Shown here: piece after piece, positions 50,732-58,789 of the stretch
Position numbering within the stretch: position 1 is the first letter of the stretch
Layout: the number at the start of each line of letters is the position of its first letter
From: CAUZIZ01 sp965218775
Lineage (GTDB): Bacteria > Acidobacteriota > UBA6911 > RPQK01 > JAJDTT01
Length of the DNA stretch: 64,000 nt
Direction of reading: 5' to 3'
NCBI GenBank assembly: GCA_965218775.1
Contig: CBDCLS010000005.1
Location: forward strand, 434,001 to 498,000
Made by a program: the position numbers and the translations under genes
The notes under the pieces: model-generated
Told to the model about the DNA's origin: nothing
Seen by the model: the letters and a program-made list of their open reading frames with translations, nothing else
The model's database searches: none

Positions 50732-51043
50732 ATGATCCAAGGGATCCCGATCGCGCTGCAGTTTGAAATGCCCGTGGATCTGGTGGGCGTCATTGCCGCC
50801 CTGATGGGCTCGTCCCTGGTCCTGATATTCGGTCTGGTGATCGTCCTCGGAATCCTCTGGATCTTCGTTCCCTTTGCCATCTTCGGAATCAAGCCCCGAC
50901 TGGATCGGCTGATCGTGGCCGTCACCGAATTAGCGCAATCTCAAAAGGCCGTGTCGGAGGACCTGCGCAGAGTTGAGCAACGGCTCAGGTCCGTCGAGGA
51001 TGGTGAAGCCGACGAATCACAAAAGACCCAGGCTGAAACTTGA
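50732..51043 (+). CDS. Small single-pass membrane protein with coiled-coil tail
   Basis: 103 residues. One long hydrophobic segment (LMGSSLVLIFGLVIVLGILW then IFVPFAIFG, about residues 28-57) is followed by a charged helical tail (DRLIVAVTELAQSQKAVSED; LRRVEQRLRSVEDGEADE), probably a coiled coil in the cytoplasm. This arrangement is common in small membrane proteins of unknown role. GAGGGTCAGG precedes the ATG. It lies between the C-N hydrolase and EgtB genes on the same strand. Confidence 0.6.
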   Translation: MIQGIPIALQFEMPVDLVGVIAALMGSSLVLIFGLVIVLGILWIFVPFAIFGIKPRLDRLIVAVTELAQSQKAVSEDLRRVEQRLRSVEDGEADESQKTQAET

Positions 51044-51177
51044 TGGGGTTGGAGCGCGGAGTTTGGCCAGACCTTACCGCACGTCGGGTTTACTATTGTT
51101 CGAGTGGGCTGCTAGGATTCATGTTTTCGCGGAGGCCGAGGGAGGGCGGCTTCAGTCAGGGAACGGAGAAAGATTCT

Positions 51178-52467
51178 ATGGCAGTTGAGGGGCTGATCCG
51201 AGACGAGAACACTTCCGCCGCTTCGCCAGAAGAGTATGCCCGTCGCTACTCCGACGTCAGGCAGCTCAGCGAGAAGCTCTGCGAGCCTCTCTGCCCAGAA
51301 GACTGCGTGATCCAGTCGATGCCAGACGCGAGTCCCACGCGCTGGCATCTTGCCCATGTCACGTGGTTCTTCGAGACCTTTGTCCTTTCGAAGGGCCTCG
51401 AAGATTACACTCCCTTCCGAGCGGATTTCTCTCATCTCTTCAACTCCTACTACAACAGCATCGGCCAGCCCTTTGCGCGGCCCAACAGAGGGCTCTTATC
51501 ACGACCTACCGTGGCAGAGGTTTTCGAATATCGACAAACGGTGGATCAGCGGATGCGGGAGTTCCTCCTCGAGAGCGACCCCGATCGAACGGATCCCCTG
51601 CTTCCGGTGGTCGAGATCGGCCTGCACCATGAGCAGCAACATCAGGAGCTGCTTCTCACGGATATCAAACACGTATTCTCCTGCAATCCACTCTATCCCA
51701 CCTATCGGGAGCGGTCGGCAACGCCCTCCTCCGACCTCCCGCCCCTGGGCTGGTCCCCTTATGACGGGGGCATCGGCTGGACCGGGCATGACGGCAGTGG
51801 CTTTGCTTTCGATAATGAGTCTCCCAGGCATAAAGTCTGGCTGGATCCGTTCCTGCTCGCCAACCGACTTAGCACCAATGGGGAATACCTACAATTCATC
51901 GAGAATAACGGCTACACTCGCCCCGAGCTGTGGCTCTCAGCTGGCTGGAATCAGGTCTGTGAGGAAGGCTGGACGTCACCACTCTACTGGGTAAAGCAAG
52001 ACGATGGATGGTGGAACTTCACGCTTTCCGGTCTGCGACCGGTGGATCCCGATGAGCCCGTCTGCCACGTCAGCTTCTTTGAGGCCGATGCCTTTGCTCG
52101 CTGGTCGAAAGCGCGGCTGCCGACCGAGACCGAATGGGAAAGTGCTACCCAGGACATGAAGATCCAGGGGAAATTCGTTGAAGAGGCCGCCTTTCACCCT
52201 CGCCCTATTTCAGATGAACCAAGCAGTGGCCCTGCCCAGATGTTCGGGGATGTCTGGGAGTGGACCGCAAGCGACTATTCGGCCTATCCCGGCTACCGGC
52301 CGCTGGAGGGGGCGTTGGGTGAATACAACGGTAAGTTCATGTGTAATCAGTACGTGTTGCGCGGCGGATCCTGTGCCACCCCGAACTCACATATCCGGCG
52401 AACCTATCGTAACTTCTTTCCCACAGGGTCGCGCTGGCAGTTTTCCGGAATCCGGCTGGCTCGTTAG
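51178..52467 (+). CDS. egtB: Ergothioneine-type sulfoxide synthase (EgtB family)
   Basis: 429 residues from ATG 51178 (MAVEGLIRDENTSAAS); ACGGAGAAAGATTCT is upstream. N-terminal DinB-like domain with the iron ligands: His in SPTRWHLAHVTWFFETFVL and two in IGLHHEQQHQELLLTDI. C-terminal formylglycine-generating-enzyme-like domain from about 210: HVSFFEADAFARWSKARLPT, ETEWESAT, MFGDVWEWTASDYSAYPGYR, LRGGSCATPNSHIRRTYRNF. EgtB joins a thiol (gamma-glutamyl-cysteine or cysteine) to trimethylhistidine with O2. The partner methyltransferase EgtD is not in the window; the next gene is a PhoD-like phosphatase. Confidence 0.92.
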   Translation: MAVEGLIRDENTSAASPEEYARRYSDVRQLSEKLCEPLCPEDCVIQSMPDASPTRWHLAHVTWFFETFVLSKGLEDYTPFRADFSHLFNSYYNSIGQPFARPNRGLLSRPTVAEVFEYRQTVDQRMREFLLESDPDRTDPLLPVVEIGLHHEQQHQELLLTDIKHVFSCNPLYPTYRERSATPSSDLPPLGWSPYDGGIGWTGHDGSGFAFDNESPRHKVWLDPFLLANRLSTNGEYLQFIENNGYTRPELWLSAGWNQVCEEGWTSPLYWVKQDDGWWNFTLSGLRPVDPDEPVCHVSFFEADAFARWSKARLPTETEWESATQDMKIQGKFVEEAAFHPRPISDEPSSGPAQMFGDVWEWTASDYSAYPGYRPLEGALGEYNGKFMCNQYVLRGGSCATPNSHIRRTYRNFFPTGSRWQFSGIRLAR

Positions 52468-52505
52468 CCATTTCACAGACGTTCTGTTCAGAAAGGAGAT
52501 CAGTG

Positions 52506-54110
52506 ATGAGCAGTCTTCGTCCTCCCGCTCTGGGACCCATTGTGGGGCACACGACCACCTCCTCATGCCGACTCTGGATCCGGGGAGCTGACCCTGCCGA
52601 TAGTAAGTCCAGCCTAGCCGGCGATCGCAGGACGATCGGAGTTATCACGGTCTTGAACGATGGCAAGGCTGACCCGTCAGATCCGGGAAGGAGCAGTTAC
52701 TTTCGGCTGCACCGGGAGTTCGATCGGACCGGAACCTTCAACCTGGGCAAGGACCGCAGCCTGGGTACGAAGGGCAAAACCTTCAAGCTTCAAGCGGAGA
52801 CAGAATACCGCGCTCGGATGGGTACGATTGCCCTGGACGATAGCCGTGCCGAAGACGAGAACGTCTCGGACGATGAACTGGTGAAACTGCTTCCCAGACC
52901 TAGCGTCTGGGCCGAGGAGCTGGCCGGGCTGCCGGAGGAGCAGTCAGAAGCTGTCTTTCGGACCTTTCCCGAAGACAGCGCGGGCAGCTTGAAGTTTCTG
53001 TTGGGGTCTTGCCGCTATCCCGGAATCCTCTGGAAGAAGAAGCGTGCCGATCGCATCTTCGGCCCAATGCTGGACCGTGCCCAATTCGAAAACGCCCGCT
53101 TCGTCTTGATGGTCGGAGATCAGATCTACGCTGACATGCTCAACCGATCGATTCCCATCGGCCTCGCCGACACCTTTGAGGAATTCCAAGAGCGATACCA
53201 CCAAGCCTTCGGATCCCAGCAAATTCGTCGTCTGTTCAGACAGCTTCCAACCTACATGATGCTGGATGACCATGAAATAGAGGACAATTGGACCCAGGAC
53301 CGCATTCTGGACCGTAAGAAGAGAGTTCTGTTCCAGCTTGCCATTGGCGCCTACATGAGCTACCAGTGGGTGCACTGCCCTCGAAACTTCGGCACCAAAC
53401 TTTTCTACTCTTTCGACTGTGCCGGATTCCCTTTCTTTGTCCTCGACCAACGAACCCAACGATATAAGGATGCGGAAGAAGTGCTCAAGGATAATCATCT
53501 CCTGGGGCGACCTTCGCTGGACCCCGCAAACGAACCAAGCCAGCTCGACCACTTGTGTCGCTGGCTGTCCGATCAACAGGCGCAGAAAGGGGACCTCCCC
53601 AAGTTCATCACCTCACCCACCGTCTTCGTCCCAAATCCCGTAGCGACTCTCAAGAGCGACCGTTCCAAGAACAACGATGACTCCTGGGCCTCTTTCCCAA
53701 CCACCCGCAGGAAGCTACTCGACCACATCGTCGGCAACCAGGTTCAGAACGTCGTTTTTCTCTCAGGGGACGTCCATTGTTCCAACCTGGCCAGGATCTG
53801 GTTCTCAGGAAGCCGAGAGGCCGAGCAACTGAGAGCATTCTCCGTCACTTCGTCAGCCTTCTATTGGCCCTTTCCCTTTTCCGACGGAGATCCCTCGGAG
53901 TTTGTGCATAATTCGACGAAGCCGGATCAGCAGGACACCTTCGAGCTGTCAGATGGGATCACGATGGACTATGAGGCCCACAACTTCATCCAGGAGAACA
54001 ACTTCACCCAGGTCGAAGCCGATTGGGCCGGCAAGAAACTGAAAGTGCGGGTTTTCGACACGCACGGTTTGCCGCTCCCCACCAGGGTCTCGGAACTGGA
54101 CCTGGCGTAG
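52506..54110 (+). CDS. PhoD-like metallophosphatase
   Basis: 534 residues; AAAGGAGATCAGTG precedes ATG 52506. Metal-site motifs of the PhoD family: FLLGSCRYPG, RFVLMVGDQIYADML (GDQIY), YMMLDDHEIEDNW (DDHEIxDNW), FFVLDQRTQRY, and VVFLSGDVHCSNLARIWF (SGDVH). No leader or Tat signal is visible at the N-terminus (MSSLRPPALGPIVGHTTTSS), unlike the secreted PhoD, so an intracellular role is possible. It follows egtB by 38 bp and may be co-transcribed. Confidence 0.88.
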   Translation: MSSLRPPALGPIVGHTTTSSCRLWIRGADPADSKSSLAGDRRTIGVITVLNDGKADPSDPGRSSYFRLHREFDRTGTFNLGKDRSLGTKGKTFKLQAETEYRARMGTIALDDSRAEDENVSDDELVKLLPRPSVWAEELAGLPEEQSEAVFRTFPEDSAGSLKFLLGSCRYPGILWKKKRADRIFGPMLDRAQFENARFVLMVGDQIYADMLNRSIPIGLADTFEEFQERYHQAFGSQQIRRLFRQLPTYMMLDDHEIEDNWTQDRILDRKKRVLFQLAIGAYMSYQWVHCPRNFGTKLFYSFDCAGFPFFVLDQRTQRYKDAEEVLKDNHLLGRPSLDPANEPSQLDHLCRWLSDQQAQKGDLPKFITSPTVFVPNPVATLKSDRSKNNDDSWASFPTTRRKLLDHIVGNQVQNVVFLSGDVHCSNLARIWFSGSREAEQLRAFSVTSSAFYWPFPFSDGDPSEFVHNSTKPDQQDTFELSDGITMDYEAHNFIQENNFTQVEADWAGKKLKVRVFDTHGLPLPTRVSELDLA

Positions 54111-54147
54111 AATCGGTCGGGGGCGGGACGTCGGAACGTCGCACATT

Positions 54148-54199
54148 CTTGAGTGCTCCCTCTGCATTACATCATCGTATTTATGGAAGGGAGCACTAA
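54148..54199. mobile_element. Core-less remnant with family A4-type ends
   Basis: About 50 bp: AGTGCTCCCTCTGCATTACA is joined to CATCGTATTTATGGAAGGGAGCACT-type sequence. The right 28 bp are identical to the right end of copy A4 (57854-57881), and the left GTGCTCCC is its inverted partner, but the 210-bp core is gone. It shows that elements with A4-type ends have inserted elsewhere and lost their interior. Confidence 0.7.
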
Positions 54200-54293
54200 G
54201 GAAGCCTGAAGCGCAAGCGAGGGGTTGGGCCGTAGCGCCGAGTCGGGCACATTCGTACTGCTCCCCAACCCTTGGCTTGTGCTTCAGGCTTCC
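54200..54293. repeat. 94-bp near-perfect hairpin repeat
   Basis: Abuts the preceding remnant. Left arm GGAAGCCTGAAGCGCAAGCG + AGGGGTTGGG; right arm (reverse complement) GGAAGCCTGAAGCACAAGCC + AAGGGTTGGG: about 26 of 30 positions pair, with a loop of about 34 bp. Such hairpins are common dispersed repeats in large planctomycete- and acidobacterium-like genomes. It ends 22 bp before the alcohol dehydrogenase start and could form a strong RNA stem in its leader. Confidence 0.78.
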
Positions 54294-54315
54294 ATCCTAC
54301 GGGAGGCACCAAGAG

Positions 54316-55407
54316 ATGAATGGAAAAGTTGCCGTTTTTACCGAGCCCATGGAGCCCATGGAGTTTAGGGAATACCCACTTCCCGAAGTAGGCAATAACG
54401 ATATTCTGGTCAAAGTAAGCTGTTCCAATATCTGCGGCTCTGACCTGCACATCTGGCACGGCCACGGTCCGAAACTTCCGGAGGGCGTTCACTTCGTGCC
54501 GGGCCACGAGATGATGGGCCAGATCTTTGAAATGGGAAGCGGCATTCAGACCGACTGTCTGGGCCAACCCCTGGAGGAGGGAGACCGGATCGCATACTCC
54601 TATTTCCTTCCCTGTGGCTCTTGCCCCGCCTGTCTCAGCGGCTCGCCCGCCTGTCCCAATCGGGCTCGGCGCTGGTTTCGGGATGCCAATGAATCTCCCC
54701 ATTTTGGCGGAGCCTACGGCGATTACTACTATCTGCCCCAGGGCCAGACCGTATGCAAGATCCCGGCTGAGTTGGCAGACACGGTCGTCTCCCCTGTCAA
54801 CTGTGCTCTTTCGCAGTCGATCTACGGCTTGCACGAGATCGGAGTCCAGCTGGGCGACACCGTTCTGATCCAGGGAGCGGGCGGCCTTGGTCTCTATGCG
54901 GTTGCTATTGCAAAGGACATGGGCGCCGGAAGCGTGATCGTGTTCGATCGGTTCGCCGACCGCCTCGAGCTGGCAAGAGAGTTTGGGGCCGATATCACAG
55001 TGAACATCGACGAGGTAGCAGAGTCGGATCGCCGCGAGCTGGTTTTCGACAACACCCAAGGAAGGGGAGCCGACATCGTCGCCGAGTTCGTAGGATTCCC
55101 CGGGGCGGTTACAGAAGGAGTGCAACTCCTGCGCCAGGACGGACGCTATCTCTGGGTAGGCAACATAACCCCAGGTCGGCCCTCGAAGCTGGACCCTGGT
55201 ACCGTGGTGCGCGGAGCGCACGCTATCCGCGGCATCATCGCTTACGAGCCTTGGGTGCTGCCGCGCGCCGTCGATTTTTTAAAGCGACGGCGGCACTTCT
55301 ACCCGTTCCACAAAATCGTCTCCCACAGCTTTCCATTTTCCGATATCAACCAGGCCTTTTCCTTCGCCGATGAGGGAAAGGCGATTCGGGTTTCTCTACA
55401 GATGTAG
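54316..55407 (+). CDS. Zinc-binding alcohol dehydrogenase (MDR family)
   Basis: 363 residues from ATG 54316; GGGAGGCACCAAGAG precedes it. Catalytic zinc ligands: Cys in NICGSDLHIWHGHG, and the HE of VPGHEMMGQ. Structural zinc loop: CGSCPACLSGSPACPNR (four Cys). NAD(P) motif QGAGGLGLYAVAIAKDMGA (GxGxxG) with Asp in VIVFDRF. It oxidises an alcohol or polyol, such as a threonine-, sorbitol- or glucose-like substrate; not resolved. Stands alone between the hairpin repeat and the polysaccharide-export operon. Confidence 0.9.
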   Translation: MNGKVAVFTEPMEPMEFREYPLPEVGNNDILVKVSCSNICGSDLHIWHGHGPKLPEGVHFVPGHEMMGQIFEMGSGIQTDCLGQPLEEGDRIAYSYFLPCGSCPACLSGSPACPNRARRWFRDANESPHFGGAYGDYYYLPQGQTVCKIPAELADTVVSPVNCALSQSIYGLHEIGVQLGDTVLIQGAGGLGLYAVAIAKDMGAGSVIVFDRFADRLELAREFGADITVNIDEVAESDRRELVFDNTQGRGADIVAEFVGFPGAVTEGVQLLRQDGRYLWVGNITPGRPSKLDPGTVVRGAHAIRGIIAYEPWVLPRAVDFLKRRRHFYPFHKIVSHSFPFSDINQAFSFADEGKAIRVSLQM

Positions 55408-55510
55408 GGTCGAGCGGTGAATAGTATCTCGACGCTGCCGACACTCGATCTTCAAATTCCGACCTGTCGCCTTCCCCACCCAGGTTCCCGGAGCAGGTCA
55501 AAGGTGGGCC

Positions 55511-56326
55511 ATGCCGGCTAGTGCTTCCCTGACCGTGTTCTACAACTTCGTCGAGAAGATCCTGATCCGGAGACACCTGATCTGGACCTTTGTGGTGCGG
55601 GACCTTAGAGGCCGCTATGTAGGTTCGCTGATGGGACTTTTCTGGTCTATTATCCATCCCTTCGTTCTACTACTCAGTTACACTTTCGTCTTTTCCATCG
55701 TGCTACAGATCAAGCTCCAGTCCGGGGCTACTGACAACTTCGCCCTGTTCCTTTTTTGTGGCTTGTTGCCCTGGCTCTACTTCCAGGATACGGTGATGCG
55801 CTCTTGTACTTCGGTGGTTGATCAAAGGAATCTGGTACAAAGGACGCTCTTTCCTTCCGAGATCCTGCCCATTACGATGGCCTTGTCCAATCTGGCCACG
55901 CATCTTCTAGGGACTGCCATCCTGCTTCTGGTACTGGTTTACCTGGGGCTTCTGGGAAAGGCATCGATGTTATTTCCCTTCACGTTGCTGCCACTCATCC
56001 TTTTCGCGGTAGGCATCGGTTGGTTGTCCGCCGCCCTTCAGGTCTTCCTGCGAGACACGGTTCAGATCCTCTCGGTCCTGCTGACGCTTTGGTTCTGGTT
56101 CACCCCGGTGTTTTATCAGATGGAGATGGTTCCTGAATCATTGCGAGTGCTGATGCAGTTCAACCCGCTCACCCATGTGGTTGAGATCAACCGCAGTCTT
56201 TTCCTCGAAAATCGCGTCCCTGATCTTGAGTCGTGGGGCATTCTTGCAGGATCCGCCGTGATGGCGATTCTTCTCGGAGGGGTGGTCTTCAGAAAGACCA
56301 AGAGGGAGTTCGTAGATGTCCTCTGA
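55511..56326 (+). CDS. Polysaccharide ABC exporter, permease (Wzm-like)
   Basis: 271 residues with about six membrane segments. ABC-2 family features: LIWTFVVRDLRGRYVGSLMG near the start (amphipathic helix plus 'LxxRYxxSxLG' motif), WSIIHPFVLLLSYTFVFSIV, FCGLLPWLYFQDTVMR, and WFWFTPVFYQMEMVP with NPLTHVVEINR. It forms the membrane channel for O-antigen- or teichoic-acid-like glycans. The last 11 bases overlap the Wzt-like gene, so the two are translated together. Confidence 0.92.
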   Translation: MPASASLTVFYNFVEKILIRRHLIWTFVVRDLRGRYVGSLMGLFWSIIHPFVLLLSYTFVFSIVLQIKLQSGATDNFALFLFCGLLPWLYFQDTVMRSCTSVVDQRNLVQRTLFPSEILPITMALSNLATHLLGTAILLLVLVYLGLLGKASMLFPFTLLPLILFAVGIGWLSAALQVFLRDTVQILSVLLTLWFWFTPVFYQMEMVPESLRVLMQFNPLTHVVEINRSLFLENRVPDLESWGILAGSAVMAILLGGVVFRKTKREFVDVL

Positions 56327-57611
56327 GACACCCTCAACCGCACCCGCCGTAACGCTCCGAAACCTCTCCAAGAAGTACCCGATCTACGAACGCCCCAGCC
56401 ACAAACTGCTGGAACTCTTGACCTGGGGAAAACGGCAGTTTCATCAGGAGTTCTGGGCACTCAAGGACATCGATCTGGAGGTCTCTCCCGGAACCACGCT
56501 GGGCGTTATTGGTCAAAACGGATCGGGCAAGAGTACGCTGCTACAACTGGTAGCCGGAATCCTCACCCAGACCCGAGGCGACCGCTTCGTCAATGGGACC
56601 GTTTCAGCGCTTCTCGAGTTGGGCTCCGGATTCAATCTCGAGTTCACCGGTCGCGAAAACGTCTTCATGGGCGGGGCCATCATGGGAGTGAACCAGCGTC
56701 AGATGGAGGAGAAGCTGGGCGAAATCCTGGAATTCGCGGAGATCGGCGATTTTATCGATCAGCCTGTCAGGACCTACTCCACCGGGATGTTCATGAGACT
56801 TGCATTTTCCGTGGCCATTCACGTCGACCCGGACATCCTGTTGGTAGACGAGGCATTGGCGGTGGGGGATCTGATCTTCCAACATCGATGTTTCAATCGT
56901 GTGCGGCGCCTTAAAGCCGAAGGAAAAACTATCCTCTTCGTCAGTCACGACCTCCAGGCCGTCACCCAGTTCTGCGACCGGGCGATCTTGCTCGACGCTG
57001 GACAGAAGCTCGAGGACGGGACCCCAGACGAGGTGGTCCAGCGTTACCAGGCACTGATCTTCGAACGCGAGCGAAGAGCGGCTGGAGCGGGAGAGGTCCC
57101 CAGCGGAAGCGATGGGGATGACAGTGTTCCAGTCGTCGACGTGATCCCCCGGATCCACAACCGCTACGGAAACAAGGGCGCCGAGATTCAGGGGATCATC
57201 CTCTATTCTCTTGGCGGAGAGGTCCTCAACCAGGCCCAGATAGGGGAGGAAGTACAGTTGGTGATTTCGGCCCGGATTCACAGCTCTATCTCTAATCCAA
57301 TCATCGGGTTCACGGTGCGCGATCGCCTCGGTGTCGAGATCACATCCTCCAATACGGCCTATGAAGGGCTCCACCTTCCAGCGGCCGAACCGGGTGACCT
57401 ATTAACGGTTGGCTTTCGGATCCAGCTCCCCCAACTACACCCTGGCAGCTACTCCATTTCACCCGCCGTCGCGCAGGGCAACATCTGGGAACACAGCATC
57501 GAGGACTGGATCGACAATGCCTACATCTTCGACCTTACCAGCAGCAGACTAATCTACGGCATGATGCGATGGCAGGTGGAGCCCAGCTTCAGAGTCATAC
57601 GGGACCCTTAG
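56316..57611 (+). CDS. Polysaccharide ABC exporter, ATPase with C-terminal glycan-binding domain (Wzt-like)
   Basis: 431 residues. ATPase part 1-250: Walker A VIGQNGSGKSTLLQLV, signature VRTYSTGMFMRLAFSVAIHV, Walker B DILLVDEALAVGD, switch His in LFVSHDLQAVTQF. Residues about 270-431 are a beta-sandwich (GAEIQGIILYSLGGEVLNQA, QLVISARIHSSISNPIIGFT, PQLHPGSYSISPAVAQGN) like the Wzt C-terminal domain that recognises the finished glycan end. Starts inside the permease gene. The TAG stop (57609-57611) is part of the target duplication of repeat A4, which separates this gene from the two glycosyltransferases. Confidence 0.94.
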   Translation: MSSETPSTAPAVTLRNLSKKYPIYERPSHKLLELLTWGKRQFHQEFWALKDIDLEVSPGTTLGVIGQNGSGKSTLLQLVAGILTQTRGDRFVNGTVSALLELGSGFNLEFTGRENVFMGGAIMGVNQRQMEEKLGEILEFAEIGDFIDQPVRTYSTGMFMRLAFSVAIHVDPDILLVDEALAVGDLIFQHRCFNRVRRLKAEGKTILFVSHDLQAVTQFCDRAILLDAGQKLEDGTPDEVVQRYQALIFERERRAAGAGEVPSGSDGDDSVPVVDVIPRIHNRYGNKGAEIQGIILYSLGGEVLNQAQIGEEVQLVISARIHSSISNPIIGFTVRDRLGVEITSSNTAYEGLHLPAAEPGDLLTVGFRIQLPQLHPGSYSISPAVAQGNIWEHSIEDWIDNAYIFDLTSSRLIYGMMRWQVEPSFRVIRDP

Positions 57612-57884
57612 TGCTCCCTTCCATAAATACGATGATGTATGCAGATGGGGCTTGCGAGGCGAGATCAAGGCAGGAGGAGGAAGACGATGCTTGGCCATCT
57701 TCGACGACGACCAACGCAGAGATCGTCCGCAACCCCCATCTGCCCTACGGGTGGCGACGGGACGCGCTGATTTCTTTGTCGCTCCTCCTCCAAGATACAA
57801 AGCATCGAGTTCGGCGTCGCTTCGCGAACTCGACGCGTCGCGCTCGCCACATACATCATCGTATTTATGGAAGGGAGCACTTAG
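57607..57884 (+). mobile_element. Fold-back MITE, family A, copy A4 (third type of ends)
   Basis: 278 bp including direct repeats CTTAG (57607-57611, 57880-57884; YTAR core TTAG). Perfect inverted ends TGCTCCCTTCCATAAATACG / CGTATTTATGGAAGGGAGCA, running on to about 32 bp and unrelated to the ends of A1-A3. The core matches A1-A3 (GCAGATGGGGCTTG..., GCAGGAGGAGGAAGACGATG) in reverse orientation on the plus strand, which is the same orientation relative to the downstream gene. It ends 29 bp before the first glycosyltransferase start. Confidence 0.88.
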
Positions 57885-57913
57885 CTTTCAAACGACAGGA
57901 AATACCCCCATCC

Positions 57914-58789
57914 ATGGATTTGAGCGTGGTCATTGTGAACTGGAACAGCGGCCCGCACCTGAGTCGGCTCTTGGGTTCCTTGCGAGTCCTCATGGAAGAT
58001 CTCGCCGAGGTTCTGGTCGTAGACAACGCCTCAACCGACAAAAGCCCCGAAGCCGTAGCAGACTTCCCTCGGGTGCGCCTGCTGAGGATGGCGGGTAATC
58101 TGGGCTTCGCGGGTGGGGCCAACCAGGGCATCGCTGTGAGCAAGGCGCGAATCGTCCTCCTCCTCAATCCTGATCTGGAACTGAGTCCAGCCGGCGTGCG
58201 TAGTTTGTACGAGGAGATGAATCGCCAGCCTACGGCGGCGATTGTCAGCGGCGGGTTGACGGACGAAGACGGCTTCCCTCAGAGCGACTTCCAGATCCGT
58301 CCCCTCCCCACGGGCTGGAGTGTAATCCGAGATGTGTTATTCCTGGACGAATTGCTTAGTGGATTGGCAAGACCATCTCGTGGGCCCCAGACTTCCCTCG
58401 TTCCTGCTATTGCTTCGAAGAACTCCGAAGATCAAGGTATCGAAGTTGAACAACCCGCCGCGGCCTTCTGGCTTCTACGCCGCGAAGCCTGGGAGGCCCT
58501 GGGAGGCTTCGACGAGCAGTTCAAACCCGCCTGGTTCGAAGACGTGGATTTCTGCAAACGAGTTCGTGCGACCCAGTGGCGAATCTTCCACTTTCCGGGC
58601 CATTCTGTAGCTATCCACCATGGCGGTCTGGCACTCGACCGACTGGGCTACGAACGCTTCGTCGGGATCTATTACAGAAACCTGCTTCGCTATTTGAAGA
58701 AGCACCACCCCACCGGTTATCCGTTCCTCTGGCCTGCAGTGCAGGCAGGAAGCTGGATCCGAAGGCGGATCATCTCCGGTTGGCGATGA
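57914..58789 (+). CDS. Glycosyltransferase family 2 (rhamnosyl-transferase-like)
   Basis: 291 residues from ATG 57914 (MDLSVVIVNWNSGPHLSRLL); the frame upstream runs through repeat A4 and is not coding. GT-A features: VVDNASTDKSP, LGFAGGANQGIAV, VLLLNPDLELSP (DxD-like metal site), and WFEDVDFCKRVRATQW (catalytic ED-rich loop). Transfers a sugar onto a growing glycan at the cytoplasmic membrane face. Its stop overlaps the start of the next glycosyltransferase (ATGA), so the two are coupled. Part of the Wzm/Wzt export cluster. Confidence 0.9.
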   Translation: MDLSVVIVNWNSGPHLSRLLGSLRVLMEDLAEVLVVDNASTDKSPEAVADFPRVRLLRMAGNLGFAGGANQGIAVSKARIVLLLNPDLELSPAGVRSLYEEMNRQPTAAIVSGGLTDEDGFPQSDFQIRPLPTGWSVIRDVLFLDELLSGLARPSRGPQTSLVPAIASKNSEDQGIEVEQPAAAFWLLRREAWEALGGFDEQFKPAWFEDVDFCKRVRATQWRIFHFPGHSVAIHHGGLALDRLGYERFVGIYYRNLLRYLKKHHPTGYPFLWPAVQAGSWIRRRIISGWR

